A model generated the notes under the pieces. It had not been told where the DNA came from. It did not search any database and worked only from the letters and a program-made list of their open reading frames with translations. A DNA stretch of 44,305 nt from Actinomycetes bacterium (GTDB taxonomy: Bacteria; Actinomycetota; Actinomycetes; Mycobacteriales; Mycobacteriaceae), in NCBI GenBank assembly GCA_029780675.1, contig JAKOYE010000231.1, positions 1 to 44,305 on the forward strand. Direction: 5' to 3'. Shown piece after piece: positions 7,939 to 22,718 of this stretch. The position numbers and the translations under genes were made by a program. Each line of letters opens with the position of its first letter. Position 1 is the first letter of the stretch.

Positions 7939-8952
7939 GTGGGTACCGCTATTGAGGTCGAGAACCTGACCAAGTCGTTCGGTTCCCAGAAGATCTGGGA
8001 AGACGTGACGATGACCATCCCCGCGGGTGAGGTCAGCGTCATCCTGGGCCCCTCCGGTACCGGCAAGTCGGTGTTCCTGAAGTCCCTCATCGGTCTGCTG
8101 CGCCCCGAGCGCGGCAAGATCATCATCGACGGCACCGACATCATCCAGTGTTCGGCCAAGGAGCTCTACGAGATCCGCACGCTGTTCGGCGTGATGTTCC
8201 AGGACGGCGCCCTGTTCGGCTCAATGAACATCTACGACAACACCGCTTTCCCGTTGCGCGAGCACACGAAGAAGAAGGAAAGCGAGATCCGCCAGATCGT
8301 CATGGAGAAGCTCGAGATGGTGGGCTTGACGGGCGCGGAGAACAAGTTCCCCGGTGAGATCTCCGGCGGTATGAAGAAGCGCGCCGGGCTGGCCCGCTCG
8401 CTGGTGCTCGACCCGAAGATCATCCTCGTCGACGAGCCGGACTCCGGCCTGGACCCCGTGCGTACCGCCTACCTCAGCCAGCTGCTGATCGACATCAACG
8501 CGCAGATCGACGCCACCATCCTCATCGTGACGCACAACATCAACATCGTGCGCACCGTGCCGGACAACATCGGCATGCTCTACCGCAAGCACCTGGTCAT
8601 GTTCGGCCCCCGCGAGGTGCTGCTGACCAGCGAGGAGCCGGCGGTCAAGCAGTTCCTCAACGGTCGCCGTATCGGCCCGATCGGTATGTCCGAGGAGAAG
8701 GACGAGGCGACCGCGGCCGCGGAGGCGGCGGCGATGGAAGCCGGCCAGGGTGACGGTGGCCTGGAGGAGATCGAGGGTGTGCCGCCGCAGCTCGTCGCCA
8801 CGCCGGGCATGCCGGAGCGCAAGGCCGTCGGCCGCCGCCAGGCCCGCGTCCGCGAGATTCTGCACACGCTGCCGCCGAAGGCTCAGGAAGTGATCCTCGA
8901 CGACCTCGAGGGCACCCACCGGCTGCCGTCGAGCACCTTCGCTCACGAGTAA
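7939..8952 (+). CDS. mkl: Mce transport ATPase MceG (Mkl)
   Basis: Cytoplasmic ABC ATPase that, in mycobacteria, energises the Mce lipid importers (for example Mce4 cholesterol uptake). The 337-residue form from GTG 7939 (MGTAIEVENLTKSF) has GGAAGGA (7927-7933) in place; an upstream GTG at 7882 gives 356 residues but overlaps the likely promoter. Walker A is GPSGTGKS (37-44), the signature is EISGGMKKR (about 139-147) and Walker B is IILVDEPDSGLDP (about 162-174), followed by the switch His in IVTHN. The C-terminal extension, with GMSEEKDEAT and a closing ILDDLEGTH, is typical of actinobacterial MceG and differs from MlaF. It follows rplL directly; the genes lying between these two in M. tuberculosis are absent. 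Confidence 0.95.
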   Translation: MGTAIEVENLTKSFGSQKIWEDVTMTIPAGEVSVILGPSGTGKSVFLKSLIGLLRPERGKIIIDGTDIIQCSAKELYEIRTLFGVMFQDGALFGSMNIYDNTAFPLREHTKKKESEIRQIVMEKLEMVGLTGAENKFPGEISGGMKKRAGLARSLVLDPKIILVDEPDSGLDPVRTAYLSQLLIDINAQIDATILIVTHNINIVRTVPDNIGMLYRKHLVMFGPREVLLTSEEPAVKQFLNGRRIGPIGMSEEKDEATAAAEAAAMEAGQGDGGLEEIEGVPPQLVATPGMPERKAVGRRQARVREILHTLPPKAQEVILDDLEGTHRLPSSTFAHE

Positions 8953-9080
8953 CCGCTCACGCCATCGCGGGTACATACCGTGATGACGAATTCATGACGC
9001 GGACACCCGGAATCGACTGATTCCGCTCCCGACGACGCAGGGCAGGCTAGCGTTTGGCCGGTCGTCGACGAGGAGTGGTG

Positions 9081-12000
9081 ATGGGCGAGAATCGAATTCT
9101 GCGCGGTACGGGCGCGGTGCTGGTGGGTCTTGGTGTCGGAGTGGGTTCGGGCCTGCTTCTGGGGACTGCCACCGCGAGTGCGGATCGCGCGGACACCGAC
9201 GCCGCTGGGCCACCGGCTGAGGCTGCCGAGTCCGCACAGACAGCCGAGTCGACGCGCACGCGGTCCACCGCCCCGGCCCGGGTGACCCGTTCCGCACCCG
9301 ACGCCGGGACGAGCGAGTCGCGCACTACGCGGCGCGCCGGCCTCCAACCCGCGCAAGTCCAACCCGCCCAGTCGGCCCAACCGGAGACCGCCGCGGCGGA
9401 CACCGCCGCCGCCAGGGCTAGCACCGAGATGCCGGCCGCGCGGACGCGAGCCGATCGGGTGGTTCCCGCCATCGTTGCGACCCCGGAAACCGTCATCGTC
9501 GCCGAGACACCGATCGCCGTTCCGACCGCCGGCACCCCGGCGGACACCCCGGACACCCCGGACCCCGCCCCGGCCGCCGCACTGCTGGTGGGCGCACTCA
9601 CCGCGCTGGGCTTCGGCGGGGGACCGGGCACACCCGCCGCGGCCGGCACCTCAGCACCGGCGGCGACGGTCGCCCAACGAGCCAGTGCGGAGTCCGTCGC
9701 CGTCACCGGCACCGCGGCCACCGTCGCGACCGATCCGCTGCTGCCCGGCTACACCACCGGTGTCAGCGGCGTCCAGGTCGGCCACTCCCGGCTGGACATC
9801 CCGGGGGCGTTCCTCGGCGACACGGTCGCCGCCGACTGGTACTTCCCGACCCAACCCGACGGCAGCGTCGACGCCCAGGGCGTGATCTGGCTGCAGCACG
9901 GCTTCGGCGCCATCAACAGCTTCTATGCCGACCTGGCGACCGACCTGGCGATCAAGACCAACAGCATCGTGGTCGCGCCCACCCTGTCGTCCATCCCGTT
10001 CACCTTCTCCGGCGGCTGCCTGGTGTGCGTGAGCAGCGAGGAAGCCGCCGCCGCGGCCTTCCTCGACCCCAACCGCACCGTCCTGATCGACAGCGCGCTG
10101 GCCGCCGGCTACACCGGCGACGTCGACAAGCTCAAGGGCGAGTTCGCCCTGGCCGGGCACTCCGCCGGCGGCGGGTTCGCTGCCGCGGTGGGCGCGGACT
10201 ACGTCGAGCAGGGCACCGAGATCCAGGACGCCGAATTCGTCGGTGTCGTGATGTTCGACGGCGTCTCCAACGGCGCGGGGGACGGCACCTTCGCCGCGGA
10301 GGTCGACGCGCTGGCCTCGGCGGGCAAGCCGATCTACACCATCGCCGCGCCCGCCCAGTCCTGGAACGCCTTCGCCGCCACCTCCAACGTCCTCGCCGAG
10401 ACCCTCGACGGACAGTTCGCCGGGGTGGTGCTGACCGGCGGATCGCATGTCGACTCGATGATGGGGTCGAGCCCGATCATCAACGCGGTGCTGCAACTGG
10501 TCGCCGGCCGGGTCCCCGCCGGCAACACCGACGCCGTCTACACGCTGAGCACCGGCTGGCTCAACGATATGTTCGCCGGGAACACCCCCAGCGGCCCGTT
10601 CGGCACCCAGTACGGCTTCTACGCCGGGGCTGACCAGGCGATCATCATGGGCCCGACGGCCGCGCTCGCGCTGCCCTCGCCGGTGCTCAACCAGCTGTCC
10701 TTCGGCGACCGGATCCTCACCTCGGTGATCGACGCCGTCGGCAGCATCTTCGGGTTCAGCATCCTGCCCACTCCGTACAACGACGGCAGCAACGGCCTGG
10801 ACAGCGTGGTGGTGCCGCGGTTGTCCAACGGGGTGACCGGGGTGCGCACCGGCAGCGCCGTGTTGAACATCCCGGCCGGGGAGAACGGTTACGCCGCCCC
10901 CGCCGACTGGTACTTCCCGACCCAGGCCGACGGCACCGTCACCGCCAACGGGGTGATCTGGCTGCAGCACGGCTTCCTGGGCTTCAAGTCCTGGTACGCC
11001 GAGATGGCCCAGCAGTTGGCGCAGCAGACCAACAGCATCGTCGTCGTCCCGGACATCTTCTGGTTCGACACCCCGCTGTGCCCCGGCTGCTTCCTGGGCG
11101 GGGCGGTGATGCGCGAGGCCGTCGCGACGATGTTCCAGGACACCCGTTCCGCGCTGAACGTCAGCGCCAACGCCGCCGGACTGCAGGGCGTGCTGCCGGA
11201 GAAGTTCCTGCTGACCGGCCATTCCGCCGGCGGCAACTTCGCCACCGCGGTGGGCGCGCTGATCACCGAGACCGACCAGGTGGACAACCTGCTCGGCGTG
11301 GTGATGTTCGACGGCGTCTCGCGGGCCCCGTTGTTCACCGACTCGCTGGCCGCCCTGGACGCCGCCGGTATCCCGGACTACCAGATCGCCGCGATCGCCC
11401 AGCGCTGGAACGCCTGGGGCGTGGCCACCGAACTGATGGAGCAGTACTACCCGGACCGCTTCAACGGCGTGCAGATCGACAACGGCAGCCACACCGACGT
11501 GATCGCCGGTGACAGCCTCTTCGCCCGGATCGCCGAGATCGCCAGCGCGATCATCGTCCGGCCCTCGCCCCCCGGGGCCAAGGAGGCGGTGCGCACCTTC
11601 GCCACCGGCTGGGTCAACGACATCTACGGCGGCTACGGCCCCAGCAACCCGTTCTACGGGATCTACGGCAACCCCAACGACGGCACCTACGTGGGCAACC
11701 AGATCATCGACATGGGCCAGATCACCGCGACCACGCTGCCGTCACCGCCGGCGGTGGACGTCGCCCAGTACTCCGGCACCTGGTACGAGCAGGGCAGCGT
11801 CAAGCAGTTCTTCTCGATCGGCCTGGTCAACACCAAGGCGGTGTACACCCCGCAGGCCGGCGGCACGATCCGGGTGGAGAACTCCGGCAACTACTTCGGG
11901 CCCAACGGACCGCAGTCGAGCATCGTCGGCTCCGCGGTGCCGGTGAACACCGCCAACACCCGGCTCAACGTGGGCTTCTTCCTGGGAGAGCCCAGCGCCA

Positions 12001-12266
12001 CCGAGCCGGGCAACTACTGGATCCTCGACTACGCCCCCGACTACAGCTGGGCGATCGTCGGCGACCCGTCCGGATTCAGCGGCTACATCCTGACCCGCGA
12101 GCAGACCTTCCGGGCCGACAACCCCGACGCCTACGACGCCCTGGTCACCCGCGCCCGCCAGTTGGGGGTGTGGGGACCGATCACCCCGACCGAGCAGTTC
12201 CCGACCACCGGGTCCGGGGCGTCGCTGCCCGGGCCGGCCGAACTGCCTGCCGGGATCGTCGTCTAG
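9081..12266 (+). CDS. Secreted tandem alpha/beta-hydrolase with C-terminal lipocalin
   Basis: 1061 residues from ATG 9081, behind AGGAG (9071-9075). Residues 1-35 form a signal peptide ending near TATASAD. An Ala/Pro/Thr/Glu-rich linker follows to about 215, as in cell-wall proteins. Two homologous hydrolase domains come next (about 220-510 and 590-860), each with ADWYFPTQ, GVIWLQHGF and a nucleophile elbow GHSAGG (Ser361 and Ser715), a VVMFDGVS block, and later GGSHVDS or NGSHTDV as candidate catalytic His. The C-terminal domain (about 893-1040) has YSGTWYEQG and NYWILDYAPDYSW plus SGYILTREQ, the Blc/ApoD-type lipocalin pattern. Both hydrolase copies appear active. The likely role is extracytoplasmic ester or lipid hydrolysis with lipid binding by the lipocalin. 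Domain calls are firm; the substrate is unknown. Confidence 0.88.
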   Translation: MGENRILRGTGAVLVGLGVGVGSGLLLGTATASADRADTDAAGPPAEAAESAQTAESTRTRSTAPARVTRSAPDAGTSESRTTRRAGLQPAQVQPAQSAQPETAAADTAAARASTEMPAARTRADRVVPAIVATPETVIVAETPIAVPTAGTPADTPDTPDPAPAAALLVGALTALGFGGGPGTPAAAGTSAPAATVAQRASAESVAVTGTAATVATDPLLPGYTTGVSGVQVGHSRLDIPGAFLGDTVAADWYFPTQPDGSVDAQGVIWLQHGFGAINSFYADLATDLAIKTNSIVVAPTLSSIPFTFSGGCLVCVSSEEAAAAAFLDPNRTVLIDSALAAGYTGDVDKLKGEFALAGHSAGGGFAAAVGADYVEQGTEIQDAEFVGVVMFDGVSNGAGDGTFAAEVDALASAGKPIYTIAAPAQSWNAFAATSNVLAETLDGQFAGVVLTGGSHVDSMMGSSPIINAVLQLVAGRVPAGNTDAVYTLSTGWLNDMFAGNTPSGPFGTQYGFYAGADQAIIMGPTAALALPSPVLNQLSFGDRILTSVIDAVGSIFGFSILPTPYNDGSNGLDSVVVPRLSNGVTGVRTGSAVLNIPAGENGYAAPADWYFPTQADGTVTANGVIWLQHGFLGFKSWYAEMAQQLAQQTNSIVVVPDIFWFDTPLCPGCFLGGAVMREAVATMFQDTRSALNVSANAAGLQGVLPEKFLLTGHSAGGNFATAVGALITETDQVDNLLGVVMFDGVSRAPLFTDSLAALDAAGIPDYQIAAIAQRWNAWGVATELMEQYYPDRFNGVQIDNGSHTDVIAGDSLFARIAEIASAIIVRPSPPGAKEAVRTFATGWVNDIYGGYGPSNPFYGIYGNPNDGTYVGNQIIDMGQITATTLPSPPAVDVAQYSGTWYEQGSVKQFFSIGLVNTKAVYTPQAGGTIRVENSGNYFGPNGPQSSIVGSAVPVNTANTRLNVGFFLGEPSATEPGNYWILDYAPDYSWAIVGDPSGFSGYILTREQTFRADNPDAYDALVTRARQLGVWGPITPTEQFPTTGSGASLPGPAELPAGIVV

Positions 12267-12597
12267 CGGGTTTATCCGCAACATTTATCGGGAAACGCTT
12301 GACGGAACGCAACGGACGGGCCAATCTGTCGGTGTGCGTCTGGGCGCCTCCGGGCACCGCTGTTTGAGCATGCCGTGTTTCTCCGGTATCGTTAGCGGTT
12401 GCGCTGGACTCCCCCTGCCTGCCCCCCACCCCGCACCCTGACACCGTGGTCTAGGTCTGAGATCTGTTTCACCGGATCTTCTGCCTGTGGTGCGTGGCGA
12501 TCGGCCCCGGGGTCACACGGGGGTCATGCCAGCGCGAACCGACGCAGATTAGCGGCCGCGGGACCGGCATCCACCGACTCCCGTCAGTCCGCGTGAG
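12267..12597 (+). other. rpoB upstream region
   Basis: 331 bases without a gene. A short hairpin GCGG-GTTTAT-CCGC (12265-12278) lies just after the lipocalin gene. A weak promoter-like pair, TTGACG (12299-12304) and CAATCT 17 bases on, precedes the stronger promoter at 12364-12392. About 200 bases of untranslated leader follow. Confidence 0.6.
12364..12392 (+). promoter_or_regulatory. rpoB-rpoC promoter
   Basis: TTGAGC (12364-12369) and TATCGT (12387-12392) with a 17-base spacer. This is the best promoter match upstream of rpoB, predicting transcription from about 12399. Confidence 0.65.
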
Positions 12598-16107
<3,510 letters not shown>

Positions 16108-16130
16108 GCGAGAGACCCTCAGCTACTTAG

Positions 16131-20120
<3,990 letters not shown>

Positions 20121-20134
20121 AAGGACCCACGAGG

Positions 20135-20164
20135 AAAGGCCCCGCTTCGGCGGGGCCTTTCTTG
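20135..20164 (+). terminator. Terminator after rpoC
   Basis: 11-bp perfect stem, AAAGGCCCCGC with GCGGGGCCTTT, loop TTCG, followed by CTTG. It ends the rpoBC transcript. Confidence 0.88.
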
Positions 20165-20179
20165 TGTGGTTCGCTTGCG

Positions 20180-20237
20180 CGAGCAGACGCAAACTCGCAC
20201 GTTCAGGCGCAGAATTGTGCGAGTTTGTGTCTGCTCG
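20180..20237. repeat. 21-bp imperfect inverted repeat (possible dispersed intergenic element)
   Basis: Left arm at 20180-20200 begins CGAGCAGACGCAAACTCGC. Right arm at 20217-20237 begins GTGCGAGTTTGTGTCTGC. The arms are complementary over 21 bases with a single G-T pair and a 16-base loop. The CGAGCAGACGCAAA core looks to me like one that recurs between mycobacterial genes; that recurrence is from memory and unchecked. It sits between the rpoC terminator and the next gene. Confidence 0.7.
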
Positions 20238-20254
20238 GCGAAAGGGGTTGACGG

Positions 20255-21229
20255 ATGAGCGTGGCGGTGATCGGACAGGGTTATGTGGGGGGCACCCTGA
20301 CCACGGTGTTCGCTGAGCGGGGCGAGAAGGTCCTGGTCTACGACCGGATCGGCAAGCGGGCCGAGGGCGGGATCGACGAGTTCGGCGATCGCGGCCGGCC
20401 CGGCACGATCTCCGACTTCGTCGAAGCCTGCGAGGCCGACGACGGATTCACCGGCATCTTCTTCGTCTGCGTGCCGACGCCGATGTACCCCGACGGGACT
20501 GCGGATGTCTCCATCGTCGAGGAGATATTGGCCGGGATCTGCGACAGCCCGCGCCGCCCCGGTGTCCCGCACCGGATCGCTGTGTTGAAGTCGACGGTCC
20601 CGCCCGGTTCGGTGCAGCGCTGGAACGCCCGGTTCGGCGAGCCTGACGGCGGCGGTCTGCATACCGTGTTCAACCCCGAGTTCCTCACCGAGGCAAACGC
20701 TTTGGCAGATATGCGCGGCGCGGAACGGGTGGTCCTCGGCGGTCCGCGGCCCTACATCAACGAGGTGCGCAACCTCTACCGGCGGCTGTTCCCGAAGATG
20801 GCGATCATCAAGACCAGTTCCAGCACCGCGGAGATGGTCAAGTACGTGACCAACTGCATGCTCGCGGTGAAGGTGTCGTTCGCCAACGAGATGGCGCAGA
20901 TCTGCGAAGCGCTGGACTCCCACGGCCTCGACATCGACTACGACAAGGTGATCGAGTACGCCACCTTCGACCGCCGGCTCGGTGACACCCACTGGGCGGT
21001 GCCCGGTCCGGTGCCCACCCACGACGGGCGGTTCGTCGGCGGATTCGGCGGCCACTGTCTGCCCAAGGACATCAACGCGTTGATCAGCGTGGCCCGTGAC
21101 TGCGGGGTCGACCCGACGGTGTTGCAGGCGGCGTGGGAGAAGAACCTCGAGGTGCGTGCGCCCCGGGATCGTGACTGGGAGTGGCAGGTGGGCCGGGCCG
21201 TCAGCGAGAAACCGGCCGCGCAGGGGTGA
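20255..21229 (+). CDS. UDP-glucose/GDP-mannose dehydrogenase family protein
   Basis: 324-residue NAD-dependent nucleotide-sugar dehydrogenase, which would oxidise C6 of a nucleotide-linked sugar to a carboxylate. The Rossmann motif GQGYVGG lies at 7-13, and VPTPM near 70 is the usual VxTP loop. NPEFLTEANA is the family's NPEFLxEG block, TAEMVKYVTN the central-domain lysine motif and GGHCLPKD holds the likely catalytic Cys268. The C-terminal domain is shorter than in full-size family members (around 430 residues), so nucleotide binding may be altered. GTG/TGA overlap or near-contact with the next gene (glycosyltransferase) indicates coupled expression. It is probably acquired relative to M. 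tuberculosis at this locus. The exact sugar cannot be told. Confidence 0.85.
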   Translation: MSVAVIGQGYVGGTLTTVFAERGEKVLVYDRIGKRAEGGIDEFGDRGRPGTISDFVEACEADDGFTGIFFVCVPTPMYPDGTADVSIVEEILAGICDSPRRPGVPHRIAVLKSTVPPGSVQRWNARFGEPDGGGLHTVFNPEFLTEANALADMRGAERVVLGGPRPYINEVRNLYRRLFPKMAIIKTSSSTAEMVKYVTNCMLAVKVSFANEMAQICEALDSHGLDIDYDKVIEYATFDRRLGDTHWAVPGPVPTHDGRFVGGFGGHCLPKDINALISVARDCGVDPTVLQAAWEKNLEVRAPRDRDWEWQVGRAVSEKPAAQG

Positions 21230-21234
21230 GCGTG

Positions 21235-22179
21235 ATGGGAGCTTCCAGGGTTTTCATCGTCTGCCCACGGCACCGGACCGGCGGCACCGAACTCCTGCAC
21301 CAGCTGTGCAGCGCCCTGAACGCCATCGGTGCCGACGCCGCGATGTACTACCTGCCGAACCCGGACGGCGACCACAGCGTGCTGTACCCCGAGTTCGCCG
21401 CCATCAAGGTCAGCGATCACGTCGAGGACACCCGGGGAACCGTGGTGGTCATCCCGGAGATCGCCCGCATCACCGAGTTCCGGCAGGCCTATCCGCAGTC
21501 GAACATCGCTGTGTACTGGCTCTCCCACACCAATGCCGCCCTGATGGGGATGTTGCGGGACAACCTGGAGGTGGAGTCGCAGGCCATCCACCTGTTCCAG
21601 TCCTACTACGAGTACGCCATGGTCCGGCCGTTCCTGTCCTGGCAGACCTGGTGGTACTTCCTGACCGACCACATCAACGACGACTACCTGGCGCTGGACC
21701 CCGAGTCCTTCATCGGCGGTAAGCAGGACGTGATCTGTTACAACGCCAACAAGGACATGATCACCCGGAGCATCTGCGAGAGCCGCGGCATTCCCTACAT
21801 CAGGATGAAGGGCATGTCGCGGGAACAGGTCGACGAGACACTGCGCACCTGCAAGATCTACGTGGACAACGGATATCACCCCGGCAAGGACCGGATGCCG
21901 CGGGAGGCGGCCATGCACGGTTGTGTGGTGGTCACCAACAAGTCCGGGTCGGCCGCCTATTGGGAGGACGTCCCCATCGAGGAAAAGGTGACCCTCGAGC
22001 GGGACCTCCACGACCTGATCCCCGACATCTTCGTCAACTACCGGCACTATTTCGACAAACAGGCCCACTACCGAGAGGTCATCCGCTCGGAGGAGAAGGT
22101 CTTCGCGATCAACGTCAAGAACTTCTGGGGGGCGATCTCGGCGGAGCTCCCACCACCGGGCGGGTTCCAGAAGCCCTAG
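21235..22179 (+). CDS. Putative GT-B-type glycosyltransferase
   Basis: 314 residues from ATG 21235, with AGGGG at 21222-21226. A GTG at 21226, overlapping the previous stop, would add three residues. The N-terminus reads SRVFIVCPRHRTGGTELLHQLCSALNAIG, the opening strand and glycine turn of GT-B glycosyltransferases. The C-terminal half has KIYVDNGYHPGKDRMPREAAM followed by HGCVVVTNKSGSAAYWEDV, which matches the donor-binding E..A.GxxVxxx region of GT4-like enzymes. No signal peptide. Coupled to a nucleotide-sugar dehydrogenase, so it may transfer the uronic-type sugar made by that enzyme. Acceptor unknown; the family assignment is by pattern only. Confidence 0.65.
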   Translation: MGASRVFIVCPRHRTGGTELLHQLCSALNAIGADAAMYYLPNPDGDHSVLYPEFAAIKVSDHVEDTRGTVVVIPEIARITEFRQAYPQSNIAVYWLSHTNAALMGMLRDNLEVESQAIHLFQSYYEYAMVRPFLSWQTWWYFLTDHINDDYLALDPESFIGGKQDVICYNANKDMITRSICESRGIPYIRMKGMSREQVDETLRTCKIYVDNGYHPGKDRMPREAAMHGCVVVTNKSGSAAYWEDVPIEEKVTLERDLHDLIPDIFVNYRHYFDKQAHYREVIRSEEKVFAINVKNFWGAISAELPPPGGFQKP

Positions 22180-22718
22180 CGGGCGTGCGCGCCAGAGCGG
22201 CCAACGGAAGGCGACCAGTGGGCGAGCAACAGGCATGGGCTCGCCGATGGTCTCGGCGCGGCCCACCGGCGTCGCTCCACGCCCCTCAGACGGCCCCAAC
22301 ATGTTTGCCAGACTCCTGTCCCGACCCCGCCGGGTACCCCGGCCAGAAATGATCCTGGTTGGGTCCTGAACCAATTTGAGGCGCGATGAGCGCGCTGAGA
22401 GAAAGATTAGGGCAACCTGAGAAGGGCATCCTGGCGATCCCGGACGAGATGGTCCAGCGGTACCTGAGAGTGAACTTAGAGCGCTCTGGAGCAGCGCATT
22501 TGCTGATAATCGGACCCACAGCCGGCGTCCATGGGGTACTGCTGGCAAATGCCAGGAGCTAACTCAAACCACTTCCCTGTGCAACGGCAATGTGCTTGCG
22601 TATGCAAGTTTCAGGAATTTGTACAGCGGCTGAGGTAGCTGAGCATCTGTTCTGCCGTGTTAAGTTCACTGGGCCTGTAAACCGCAGGTCTGTCAATTTG
22701 GTTGTGGGGAGCCCGCAC
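22180..22718. other. Long intergenic stretch before the Gly-rich gene
   Basis: 539 bases. It contains an inverted repeat GGCGAGC/GCTCGCC (22221-22245) that could end the glycosyltransferase transcript, a possible 58-codon gene (22386-22562), a short dyad CTTGC-GTAT-GCAAG (22595-22608) and the promoter region of the Gly-rich protein. From about 22290 the sequence is visibly less GC-rich than the flanking genes. Confidence 0.55.
22386..22562 (+). CDS. Possible 58-residue small protein
   Basis: ATG 22386 to TAA 22560-22562. The product starts MSALRERLGQPEKGILAIP and ends GVHGVLLANARS. It uses codons that are rare in this genome (AGA, TTA, AGG), and no clear Shine-Dalgarno sequence is seen. It may be a real small protein, a remnant of a larger gene, or chance. 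Confidence 0.25.
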   Translation: MSALRERLGQPEKGILAIPDEMVQRYLRVNLERSGAAHLLIIGPTAGVHGVLLANARS

